The notes under the pieces: generated by a model
Database searches by the model: none
The model's input: the letters and a program-made list of their open reading frames with translations, nothing else
What the model was told of the DNA's origin: nothing
Program-made: the position numbers and the translations under genes
Origin: Panopea generosa
Taxonomy: Eukaryota > Mollusca > Bivalvia > Adapedonta > Hiatellidae
DNA: 64,000 nt
Assembly: GCA_029582155.1 (NCBI GenBank)
Contig: CM055902.1
Span: forward strand, 18,177,511-18,241,510
Direction of reading: 5' to 3'
Shown here: positions 1-10,289 of the stretch, piece by piece
How positions within the stretch are numbered: position 1 is the stretch's first letter
Layout of the letters: each line of letters opens with the position of its first letter

Positions 1-408
1 AAACCTGATTTATATTTTAAAAAAAAAACATATGAACTTCTCAGCAGCACAGACTGTGTTAAAAGTCAAATCACTCACTGGGATGAAGGTGACACAGGTT
101 ACCGTTCATGTAAACACAAGTAACTATGTGGCATACATGTATACAGCCAATGTACTTGCAATGTTTTGCAATGATCATTGATGGTAGTACATGTACATGA
201 AGGACAAATGCCTTGTACGTGATATGCATAAAACATACTTTAACATATTATTAAGGGCCAGGGCCAGGCCCTTGAGTAGATAAATTAGACCTAGACCAAA
301 ACTGAAGTAAGATAATATAGACAGAATCTTTAAATTCTCTTTTTCTTTGTTGATTATTTTTTTTCACACGATACAGCGAAGTTGTTCATAATAAAAGATA
401 CTTCATTG

Positions 409-581
409 GGCCATTATAAATTAATTGTTATATCATCCAAATTGTTCTTAACAACAGGGTGGGCAGGATTTTTTTTTTTTTTTTTTTTTTTTTAATTTTT
501 ATTAAAATAAAAAGGGTGTGGGCGGCATAAAAATTAGGGGGAGGCCAGGGATGATAATCTAGCAATTAATTTATTATGGCC
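409..581. mobile_element. Foldback MITE, family M1, copy 1
   Basis: A 173-bp element bounded by GGCC, with long terminal inverted repeats. The left end GGCCATTATAAATTAATTG is the reverse complement of the right end ending TTAATTTATTATGGCC. The interior is a T-run and G-rich sequence. A second copy lies at 26991-27191. No coding capacity. Confidence 0.75.
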
Positions 582-674
582 TTATTCAAATTATATACAA
601 TTCATTCCCACTTTTTCATTCTTTTATATTTAGCAGATACATGTAATTGATGATTATTCAATTTTATTTTGCAG

Positions 675-802
675 CATTTTTCGGTGCTATGATCAACTCG
701 TTCATTCATGTAATCATGTATACATATTACGGTATTGCCGGCCTCGGTCCACAGTTCCAGAAATACCTCTGGTGGAAACGCTACCTCACAATTATACAAT
801 TG
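675..802 (+). CDS. Elongase exon with HxxMYxYY signature
   Basis: The acceptor is ...TTTTGCAG before 675 and the donor is GTAAGT at 803. The exon opens with two bases of a split codon (phase 2) and ends in phase 0 after IIQL. It encodes the membrane and loop segment [19 protein letters not shown] up to [10 protein letters not shown], which carries the histidine and tyrosines conserved across ELO proteins. Confidence 0.95.
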
Positions 803-3800
803 GTAAGTAATGATAAACCACCGTCCTCCTTGCGTTATGGTCATCAGTTATTATGTATATAGGGCCGTCCTTAAAAAATAAATTGTTTGCAGTGCTCCTA
901 CCTTCTCACTCAAAATTGCAGATATCAAAACTTTTTTTAATGACTTTCAAAGCCTTTAATTTTTTCTTCATGATTTCTGATCATTTTTCTATGCAAAATC
1001 AAAATTTAGCAAAAAAAATAAAACATTAGCTAACTACCTACCCCCATGAAAAAAACTGGCTCGGAGCACAGCAAACAAATATTTTTTGAAGGATGGCCTA
1101 GAAGCTGTGGTGTACTCAATGCTCAATTATTTCTTTTTGTGAAGCCTGGGATATCTAATTGATTATTGATTATAATCAATATTTGAAAGTAGCATGACTG
1201 TATCTGAGCTGCAGTAGGGATGATAAGTAATGTTTACCTGTTGTTTGTAATGTTGGCAATTATTAAATTGTGATTGTGTAATAAGCATGACAAGATATTT
1301 CTTAACAAATTCATCATCTGGCTTAATGTAACCAAACTAGGTAGGCACTAGGCAGCATCTAAATCATAATAAACAATATTAATTTAGTTTAAAACTTGTT
1401 TATTTCACTTCGATTGTGAAACAAGTTCTTACAACTTAGGCAAATCACGCTCGATGTCTTTCTGGTGAGAACCAATACTAAGCATATGCGGAAAAATGTC
1501 TTGCTCAAGACACCACACATAGCGGTGGCGGAGGATCAAACCCACGACTCGATCATGGGTTCGGTGCTCTACCACTGGACCACGCACTCTTACAGTGATT
1601 TTGCAAAGTGACATAAAATTTAGATTACTAATGTAGCTAAGCTGATTGTGTGAATAATGCCATTATTGTATGATTTTTGGCCATTATTGAAACTTTGCTG
1701 TGTTCCATTTTAGTATTTTAGGAATGCAGGGTCCATGCTGTTTGAGTTTTAATATTTCTAACCATAAAATTGGGAGGGAAAATCTTTTGTTTACTGAAAC
1801 TAATGTAACAATGTATAAAAATATGATTTTTTTAAAAATTTTAATTTGGCAAAAATATATTTTTTGGATTTGATACTTGGTCCCGAACAATTGACTGAAA
1901 TGGAACACTGCAAGCCAACCTAATAGATATTGTTATGAGGTCATCATACGTGACGCTCCAATATTTTACAGCAGTGTAGACGTATCATTGCCTGTTGTAT
2001 ATTAGTATGTCTACATATATGACAGATAGTCAAGTAGTATACATATATTGTAGTATTGGGTAATGGATGACTGGATCTTGACTCCACCAACATGTTTGAT
2101 ATATATAGATTGCGGTTTGCTCATCCATTTCGCATAGTAGTGTGCAACATTAACACTGCCCTGGTGGTCTGAGGCTGGGATAAATTACCTCAGAATATCA
2201 TAAATTTCAATTTCATAGACTGTTGGACCATAACAATTTCTTTTGTAATTTGAATAAAAAACAAAATTTAAAAAAAAAAAATCCTTTGAAAAAACAAATG
2301 GGACACCATTAATGGAAATTTGCCAACCAGTCTATTTGTTTACAGACATGCCAGATTTGTAGTGAAAAAATACCGAAATCTTATTGGTGTTAAATCATGC
2401 AAAATAAGAATTAAAATAAGTGTTGTATAAAACTGATGACTTTAATGAATCGTCTACCTTATTAAACATAGCTTAATGAACACCATTCATTTTTATGCCC
2501 TCTCCTTCTGAAAAACGCGAAGGGGCATTAAGTGTTATCCCCGTCAGTATGTTTGTTTGTGCAATTGTCTGTCTGTTCATCCTTCAAATTAGTTACTGAT
2601 GAATAACTCCTGAAAGGGTCTCTGCACTTAATTAATATTTGGTGTGTAACTCTATAGCTATAAAACACAGGTCAGATTCATTATTTATCAAAATTGGTCA
2701 AATTTTACATTACGGCCCCTTTTTAACTTAATTTTTGGTGGAAGTTACTATCATATAGCAGGGGGGATCTATGTTCTATGGACACATTTCTCGATTAATG
2801 TTGTGTCTATAGCAGAAATAATATAAACCTAATTTAATTTTAAGTAAAATTTGTTATATTGGAGCTGGTTTGAAATTTTTTTAAAAAAAATTTGAATTGA
2901 CCAATAATGTTTGTTCACAATATATCCAGCATATACTCACTGGTCCCGTATTGTCATAAGTATATCGTTTCAAAACATGCAATATTTACACATTGAAAAG
3001 GGACTAAACACTAGTTGCCTACCTATACACATCGCTGTACCTAAAGTAAATATTTTGTAGCTTTGTAGTCTTTAGATTTTGCATGTTATTATTTACGTCA
3101 ACAGATCCAGTTTTTTGCGGGCATGGTATACGGCATCCAGGGCATTATTATTGAATGTGATTATCCACGATGGATGCTGTGGACGTCCCTTGTGTACGGT
3201 GCATCCATTATAACTCTCTTCTTGAATTTTTATATTCAAGCCTATATAAAGAAACCCAAACAGGTAATTCATTTACTTGCATCATTATTTTTGGTTATTA
3301 TTATTTTAGATTCAGTTCAACGTTGGGATTATTCACGCAGTTCAGTCGCTGCTCACTGGGTGTGATTTCACTATATGGATGCAGTATGCTGTTGTGATCT
3401 ATGCATTCAGTATCCTCGTCCTATTTTTGAACTTCTATTTCCAAGCATATATCAAATCACAAAGGGCAAAGGTATGATATTAGTTTCATTCATATATTCA
3501 TATATGTCTTCGGTTTAACCTTTGTCTTGCTTTATCATACATGTATATCTACCCTTATGACCGCGGCGTGGTCTAGTGGTAGAGTGTCCGCCCAGCATGT
3601 GGAAGGTCGTGGGTTGGATCCCCGGCCGGGTCATACCAAAGACTTTAAAAACGGTACTAGAAGCTTCCTCGATTGATGCTCAGCATTTAGAGGACAGTTC
3701 TAGGTCTGGTCAGCCCGGTGTCAGTATAATGTAACTGGGTGGGATATTATACCATGTGTCTGTGGCATGATACTCCAGTGTGACAGCGCTCAGAATACTG

Positions 3801-6800
3801 TCTCAAGTAGACACCGTCACGATATGACTGAAAAATTGTTGAGAGTGACGCTAAACACCATACAACATACAACAACATATCTACCCTTGACTTTTTACAA
3901 TTTCATTATCATATTTTTTATGTTAGATACAGTCTGACCTGTCTTAAGCCAGTCAGCGAAGGCTGAAAAGTAGCCTTTTTAGACCTGGTGTTGCTTAATA
4001 CAGGCCCATTTGCTCCGAAAGCATAGAAATTGGAAATAGCAAATGTGGTTGCTTAAGACAAGTGGCTGCTCACTAGAGGTGACTGCTTATGCAGATTTGA
4101 CTGTATATGAAGTTTTAATGAATATCAATTTATTAAATTACATCCACACGGTGTAGAATCTGATTAGACAGAGATATAGTCTCAGACTGACTTTGTCTAC
4201 ATTGTCTGCATGATGTTGTTTTAAACAGCAAGCTGACATATTTCTTATTTCTCCTGTACAATATATACTGTATGTTTATAATACTATTAAAGGGTTGATG
4301 GATCAGTCACACCTTGTTTTTCTTGTACATTCAAAATCACTTTGGTCATTTTACATTCCTACATTACTTTGACCATTTTACATTCATACATTACTTTGAC
4401 AATTTTACATTCATACGTTACTTTGCCCATTTTACATTCATACTTTATTTGGACCAAATTAACATTTAAATGTTAGACAATTTTACATTCTTTCATTACT
4501 GAGACCAATTTACATTCATACGTTACTTTGACCTTTTATGTTCATACATGTACATTACTGAGACCAAATTAGGTTCATACATTACTGAGATCAGTTAACA
4601 TTCATACATAACTTTGACCATTTTACATTCATACATTACTTAGACCAATTTCCATTCTTTCATTACTGAGACCAATTTACATTCATACGTTACTTTGACC
4701 ATTTTACATTCATACATTACTTAGACCAATTTCCATTCATACATTACTGAGACCATTTTACATTCATATGTTACTTTGACCATTTTTAATTCATATTTTA
4801 CTTTGGCCATGTTACATTCATACATTACTTTGATTATTTTACATTCATACGTTACTTTGGCAATTTTACATTCCTACATTACTTGGACCATTTTACATTC
4901 ATACTGTACATTACTTTGACAATTTTACATTCATACATTACTTGAAACATTTTACATTCATACATTACTTTGACAATTTTACATTCATATGTTACTTTGA
5001 CCATTTTACATTTATACTTTACTTTGACCATTTTACATTCATAAGTTACTTTGACCATGTTGCATTCATATGTTACTTTAAACATGTTACATTCATATGT
5101 TACTTTGACCATGTTACATTCATACATTACTTTAACCATTTTACATTCATACGTTACTAAGCCCATTTTACATTCATACTTTATTTGGACCAAATTTACA
5201 TTTAAATGTTAGACAATTTTACATTCTTTCATTACTGAGACCAATTTACATTCATACGTTACTTTGACCTTTTATGTTCATACATGTACATTATTGAGAC
5301 CAAATTAGGTTCATACATTACTGAGATCAGTTAACATTCATATGTTACTTTGACCATTTTACATTCATACATTACTTAGACCAATTTCTATTCTTTCATT
5401 ACTGAGACCAGTTAACATTCATACGTTACTTTGATCATTTTACATTCATACATTACTTAGACCAATTTCCATTCATACATTACTGAGACCATTTTACATT
5501 CATATGTTACTTTGACCATTTTTAATTCATATGTTACTTTGGCCATGTTACATTCATACGTAACATTGATAATTTTACATTCATACGTTACTTTGGCAAT
5601 TTTACATTCCTACCTTACTTGGACCATTTCACATTCATACATTACTTTGACAATTTTACATTCATACATTACTTGAAACATTTTACATTCATACATTACT
5701 TTGACAATTTTACATTCATACGTTACTTTGACCATTTTACATTCATACTTTACTTTGACCATTTTACATGTACATTCATAAGTTACTTTGACCATGTTAC
5801 ATTAATATGTTACTTTAAACATGTTACATTCATATGTTACTTTGACCATGTTACATTTATACAATACTTTGAACATGTTACATTCATACGTTACTTTGAC
5901 CATTTTACATTCATACATTACTTCGAACATGTTACATTCATACTTTACTTTGACCATGTTACATTCATACGATACTTTGAACATGTTACATGCATAAGTT
6001 ACTTTGACCATGTTACATTCATACATTACTTTAAACATGTTACATTCATACGTTACTTTGAAAATGTTACATTCATACGTTAATTTGACCATTTTACATT
6101 CATTATCATACATTACTTCGGACATGTTACATTCAAACTTTACTTTGACCATTTTACATTTATACATAACTGTAAACATGTTACATTCATACGTTACTTT
6201 GAACATGTTACATTCATATGTTACTTTGACCATTTTACATTCATATATTACTTTGACCATGTTACATTCATATATTACTTTGACCATGTTACATTCATAC
6301 TTTACTTTGACCATGTTACATTCATACGTTACTTTGATCATTTTACATTCATACGTTACTTTGACCATGTTACATATATATATATATATATATATGTTAC
6401 TTTGACCATGTTACATTTGAATATTATTTAGACCATCTTTCATTCTTTCTTTTCTGAAACCATTGTGCAGAGACCATTTTGTTACTGCAGCCATTTTATA
6501 TCTTTTTATTACTTGGACCATTTTATATTCAAACATTAACTAAATCATTTTACATTTTAACTCTGTCATGGTTGATTTTATGTTTTATGTTAACCAGAAA
6601 TAGTCAGAAAGGTCAACTAGGGGTCGTATACTTGTGAATTGAATTGAACAATAAAAGATTTAGTACTCTGATTGGTTTTTCAGTGCCATCTCTATTTAAA
6701 TTTTATCTAGTACTACAGAGTACTCTTTTTTACATTTTACCGATGGCAGGCATATGGAGATTATATATTTCATGATATGTTTAACCATTTTATTAGACTG

Positions 6801-7018
6801 TAACCTTCTATTTTAATTTTAACCATTGATTACAAACCATTTTATTAAAAAGATAAGAATTTTATTACAATTTTAAACATTTTATTTCTTTTTTTAAATT
6901 TTTTATAACCAATAACCGTGTCCAATTGCAGGCGGCTAAAGCTGTTGACAGCAAATCTAACGGCAAAGTTACAAATGGTGTTACTAATGGACACACTGAA
7001 ACAAAGAAGACCAAATAA
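675..7018 (+). CDS. Very-long-chain fatty acid elongase, ELOVL4/7-like (3' part, two isoforms)
   Basis: This is the carboxy-terminal part of an ELO-family 3-keto acyl-CoA synthase, the condensing enzyme of ER fatty-acid elongation; the 5' exons lie before the window. Coding parts are 675-802, then either 3105-3263 or 3310-3471, then 6932-7018 (stop TAA 7016-7018), giving 123 or 124 residues here. Visible family marks are [13 protein letters not shown] (the HxxMYxYY signature), the [10 protein letters not shown] stretch, an IQF...CD..WM segment, the LFLNFY-QAYIK end of the last membrane helix, and a lysine-rich tail ending KKTK, which fits a KKXX ER-retrieval signal. All junctions are GT-AG and the phases agree. 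The odd feature is the pair of homologous penultimate exons, which share roughly 43% identity by eye. Membership of the ELO family is near certain. Assignment to ELOVL4 or ELOVL7 rather than another class is a judgement from resemblance. Confidence 0.93.
1390..1612 (-). mobile_element. tRNA-derived SINE, family A, copy 1
   Basis: On the minus strand it starts with a tRNA-like head: an A-box-like TGGTCCAGTGGTAGAGCACC and a B-box-like GGGTTTGATCC. It continues into a body ending TTGTAAGAACTTGTTTCACA and ATCGAAGTGAAATAAAC. Near-full copy at 7495-7685, and a tail-only fragment at 60713-60770. It lies in the elongase intron. Confidence 0.75.
2490..2800 (+). repeat. Dispersed repeat, family E, copy 1
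   Basis: About 310 bp in the elongase intron (GGCATTAAGTG..., CTGAAAGGGTCT..., ATAGCAGGGG). It resembles 9040-9310 throughout at clearly diverged identity. No terminal repeats or coding potential were seen, so its class is unknown. Confidence 0.6.
3105..3263 (+). CDS. Elongase alternative exon A (last transmembrane segments)
   Basis: 53 codons, phase 0-0, flanked by ...TCAACAG and GTAATT. It reads [12 protein letters not shown], then [26 protein letters not shown]. It is homologous over its full length to the exon at 3310-3471, and both match the single segment found at this point in vertebrate ELOVL proteins. At the position where human-type enzymes have the H of IGHT this exon has Tyr. Confidence 0.9.
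3310..3471 (+). CDS. Elongase alternative exon B (last transmembrane segments)
   Basis: 54 codons, phase 0-0, flanked by ...TTATTTTAG and GTATGA. It reads [12 protein letters not shown], then [27 protein letters not shown], and keeps the conserved His (GIIHA) that exon A lacks. The gap to exon A is only 46 bp, shorter than introns that are normally spliced in metazoans. The two exons are therefore unlikely to be joined to each other, and using both would give a protein with a duplicated membrane segment. Confidence 0.92.
3561..3890 (+). mobile_element. tRNA-derived SINE, family B, copy 1
   Basis: The head GCGTGGTCTAGTGGTAGAGT (A box) and GTGGGTTGGATCC (B box) is followed by a body of about 250 bp ending in ACCATACAACATACAACAAC. 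Related minus-strand copies are at 47545-48110 and 51080-51405. It lies about 90 bp after elongase exon B. Confidence 0.8.
3928..4108 (+). mobile_element. Short MITE-like element, family F, copy 1
   Basis: Ends TACAGTCTGACCTG and (reverse complement) TACAGTCAAATCTGC form terminal inverted repeats starting TACAGT, as in Tc1/mariner/pogo-type MITEs with TA targets. Internal motifs TTGCTTAATACAGG and AAGTGGCTGCT recur in the copy at 12697-12880 and, degraded, at 20690-20850. Confidence 0.6.
4325..6560. repeat. 27-bp minisatellite in the last elongase intron
   Basis: About 80 copies of a 27-bp unit, approximately TTACTTTGACCATTTTACAT + TCATACG, with diverged units at the left edge and after about 6370, and an interrupting (AT)n run at 6373-6393. 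Because 27 is divisible by 3, long open frames run through it on both strands; these are artefacts. A block of about 736 bp is itself duplicated (4440 onward matches 5176 onward). Confidence 0.95.
6932..7018 (+). CDS. Elongase terminal exon
   Basis: 28 codons plus TAA after the acceptor TCCAATTGCAG. It encodes a hydrophilic tail rich in Lys, Asn and Gly ([16 protein letters not shown]) ending in KKTK, a fit to the KKXX ER-retrieval pattern seen at the end of several ELOVL proteins. Phase 0 matches the ends of both alternative exons. Confidence 0.88.
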   Translation, partial: AAKAVDSKSNGKVTNGVTNGHTETKKTK

Positions 7019-7321
7019 GAAGGAACCAAACAGTGTTGCTTGATCGGTGTCGGAAACCTCCATACCTTATATGGATAGAATGTCTGCAATATTGTGATAT
7101 TTACCCTTTTGACATTATTACGTGTTTTATTGGTGATGTAACCTGACAACACAGCTCATGGAAACGATTTTCCTTTCAGAATGGAGAAAGTGTTAGTTGT
7201 CTTTCTTATACATTTTTTGTTAAGAAAAACAACTTTTGTTCCAATGGTATTAATAGAATTTAGTATACAGTTATGAAAGCTTGTTTTACAAAATATAAAA
7301 TTGATTTGAAATTAATTTGAA

Positions 7322-7409
7322 ATTAAAAAATCTTGATTACTTTTTTACTTTTATATATATATTTCTGAAAACATGTATTTGCAATAGTATAATACAGCAA
7401 TGTATTAAA
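7322..7409 (+). terminator. Candidate poly(A) signals of the elongase
   Basis: ATTAAA variants occur at 7322 and 7404, about 300-390 bp after the stop codon, in a strongly AT-rich stretch. A canonical AATAAA also occurs at 8419, beyond a SINE. Which one is used cannot be decided from sequence. Confidence 0.35.
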
Positions 7410-7494
7410 AAAATTTAATTTATAAAAAATGATTTGTTTAGTTCCCAGTATATACTCGTGCAATGCTAAAAGTAACCACTGGTTTAAATTTATT

Positions 7495-7685
7495 TATTTT
7501 ACTTCGATTGTGGAACAAGTTCTTACAACTTGGACAAATCATGCTCCAAGTCGTCCTGGGTAGAACCAGTACAAAGCATATGTGAAAAAAGTGTCTTGCT
7601 CAAGGACACCACATTTATGGCGGAGGATCGAACCCATGACTCTCCGATCATGGATTCGGTGCTCTATCATTAGACCACATGCTCC
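7495..7685 (-). mobile_element. tRNA-derived SINE, family A, copy 2
   Basis: Matches 1390-1612. The head on the minus strand is TGGTCTAATGATAGAGCACC with B box GGGTTCGATCC. It carries the extra GGGTAGAACCAGTAC motif that is also present in family C. It lies within or just past the elongase 3' UTR. Confidence 0.8.
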
Positions 7686-8814
7686 ACAAAAATAACAACT
7701 CAAGTGAGATCTACAGTTCTGTAAACAGTAGAACTGCCAAGGTGTTTTCTGTTTATTTCATGTCAAGAAAGAAACACGAGTATAAATAGTGCTTGTATGA
7801 TTATAATCTTACAGGAGTCCGAGATTTCGTTCCGAGGGAACGAGGATTGAAAAAGCCATGTAAGATTGTTTTTCTTGCATTCCAAACACATTAAACATTT
7901 ATTTTTATTTGAATTATTATCATTTTTTATCAAGATGGCTTTTAAGACGTCAAATTAAATATGTTGCATATTATTTTTTAATATGTCACATAAATTGTTT
8001 TAACATGATAAGCATCAAAAGGGGGCGTAAGATGAAAATACTGTACCTGGTAAAAAGACGCGGAAATCCTTGTCTGGTATGCAAGAATATTTCTTCAAAA
8101 TCTTTAGACACCTGACAATGGCACACTAATCTAGAACTCTTTTATTCAACACTTTACCAATATATGTATTTTACAATTAATTAAAGTACTTTCTTGAACA
8201 TGTTTAACAATAGATCTAGAGGTCATTTTGTAGAAGTAAAGCAATATATTGCAATACTTGTACTGTATTCCAGTTTAAGAAACCCTGGTATATTATAATA
8301 ATGTTTTCCAGGATCGTGGCAGCCATGGTAGAAATGGCTGTAGCCATGGGTCCCGGAGTTCATTTATTTATGGTTTACATATTTATATGGATATTTTAAA
8401 GTACTATTTGGTTAGCTTAATAAACCAAAATGGATGGTCCAGTATGACAGCTCGGATGTGTTATTGTTAAATCTCATTTTACGATCCTAAGGATTTATGT
8501 GATATGTTTTAAGTATAGGACTTAACATTCTCTGCAATACATTCAATGTTTAATTTATGATACTTAAATTGTGTATTTGCTAACTCGGAAAACCATATTA
8601 ATGTAAGTAGCTGAATTTTTATTCCACAAACAAAAAAATATTGCCCAGTGTGCCATAGCTGTATGAGTGATATTTCAAATGTTTGTAATGCAAGAGTGCT
8701 GATTACTATGATATACATGTTAAAACAAAGAAATTCAAATTGTTTGATCTCACAAGTTCTGCCGTGTTTGCTCGTGTCCTTCAACTTGACAACTGTGATC
8801 GGTTTATACCGATT

Positions 8815-8960
8815 TATTTAAGCTCAGTTGCAAAGAGTCTCTAGAGTTGCTGCGAATTGCTCTCGAGTCCATTTCCTGGGTAGAACCAGTACTGGGGGAT
8901 GTTTTTGTAGAGAATGGGATCTAACCTGTCACCTTCAGTATAGCTGGCAAACACCTTGCC
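8815..8960 (-). mobile_element. tRNA-derived SINE, family C, degraded copy
   Basis: Minus-strand relative of 9378-9545. It shares the CTCGAGTCCATTTCCTGGG segment and the GTAGAACCAGTACTG core. The head is eroded. Confidence 0.55.
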
Positions 8961-9039
8961 CCTTTATTCCCCCACAAATTTTATGAAATAATGGACAGTA
9001 CCTTGTAAATTTTGATATGTAATGTAACTTAGAAATACT

Positions 9040-9310
9040 TCAGCATTCGGAGAATGTTGAAAAGGCTTTAAGTGCGACCCCTGACTGTCTGTCTGCCAGT
9101 TCATGTGCCCAATCATTATCTTCTGAAAGGGTCTTTTGTATTTATTTAATATTGATATGTAGCTGTGTAACTATAAAATTCACTTCAATTTTAATATTTT
9201 TTTAATGTCATTAAAACTGTACAGGAGTTTACAAGTCTCTTTATGACTTAATCTTTGGTAAAATCTACTAAGCTATAGCAGGGGTATTCACGTCCTACAC
9301 ATTTCTAGTT
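9040..9310 (+). repeat. Dispersed repeat, family E, copy 2
   Basis: Diverged copy of 2490-2800, sharing TTAAGTG, TGTCTGTCTG, CTGAAAGGGTC, GTAACTATAAAA and TATAGCAGGGG in the same order. It is directly followed by a family C SINE. Confidence 0.55.
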
Positions 9311-9377
9311 GTGTACTTCTACTACAACCATTGTGTTGTAATTGACTTGAATTCTCTCTTTATCCCCCCCCCAAAGC

Positions 9378-9545
9378 GGGGCGGTAACCTAAAGGATAGA
9401 GTGTTGGCCGCTCACGCCAGAGGTTGCGGGTTCGGTCCCCTGGTCGACCCGATGCCCCACAACACTCAGTACTGGTTCTACCCAGGAAACGAACTCGAGA
9501 GCGATTCATATAAGCACTGAGCTTTCATCGCCATCGAGCTAAAAT
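9378..9545 (+). mobile_element. tRNA-derived SINE, family C
   Basis: The head GGCGGTAACCTAAAGGATAG (A-box region) and GCGGGTTCGGTCCC (B box) is followed by CAGTACTGGTTCTACCCAGG and an ending with GAGCTTTCATCGCCATCGAG. No acceptor-stem pairing is present, so it is a SINE rather than a tRNA gene. Confidence 0.75.
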
Positions 9546-9899
9546 AGATGAGTATAAACGAATTTTATCTCTTATTTATGGATATGAATATATATATATA
9601 TATTGAAAGCATTTATTTCAAAACAACGGATTTTTACTTTCAAATTATTTTTGTATAGAAGACAAATGTTATAAACTCGGTTTGAATTTATAAATTTATA
9701 TTAAAGCATAATCATTTTTTTGTGCATTCTTATTTTTGCAATTGATTCTAGATATTATATTTTGTACATGTTTTGAATGGTATTGTTTAGTTTTTGTTGA
9801 CTATGCCATTAAATGGCAGGTGATGTAAATCAAAATTTTATTGAAGTACTTAGAAATGAGAACATGTTTTCAGTTTTCATACTTTAGTTTATTCAAATT

Positions 9900-10065
9900 C
9901 ATTTTGGCTTGATTGCTATGGAAGCTGAGGGCTTATATGACAGTCTCGGGTTTACTTCCTCGGTAGAACCAGTACTGAGTGTAGTGTTGTGAAAGATCAT
10001 CATGTCAAGCTGGGGTTCTCTTCTGAAACCTCTAGTATGAGTGGCCAACACTATCAGCTGGGCTT
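9900..10065 (-). mobile_element. tRNA-derived SINE, family C, copy
   Basis: Minus-strand copy of 9378-9545 (GTAGAACCAGTACTGAGTG and GAAACCTCTAGTATGAGTGG on the plus strand). It abuts a MITE fragment at 10125-10285. Confidence 0.6.
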
Positions 10066-10124
10066 CTGTCTTGCTTAATTTAATACATTCCATCTTCATT
10101 GCCTGGAACATGGATGGCTGGAAC

Positions 10125-10285
10125 ACCACATATAGGTCAAACCACTTATCTGGTCCAAATTCAGATTTTGATGTATAATCTTTATACATGTATATGATTA
10201 GAGCAATACCTGGCTCAAACAGCCTTGAACTCAGAACTATTTTGTCTAGACCTATCCTGTTTAAGCCATCGAAGTTCTGCTGTAC
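10125..10285. mobile_element. MITE fragment, family F2
   Basis: Shares ACCACTTATCTGGTCC, TTTTGATGTATA and a right end CCATCGAAGTTCTGCTGTA with the element at 44235-44698. The left end is not recognisable. Confidence 0.45.
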
Positions 10286-10289
10286 TACT

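Noticed and set aside
3105-3471. Both elongase exons used together in one mRNA
   Set aside because: It would duplicate the last membrane segment and needs removal of a 46-bp intron; no ELO protein has this layout.
4879-6405. Long open frames with 9-residue repeats ([18 protein letters not shown] types) on both strands
   Set aside because: They follow from the 27-bp period of the minisatellite, occur in several frames at once and lie in an intron.
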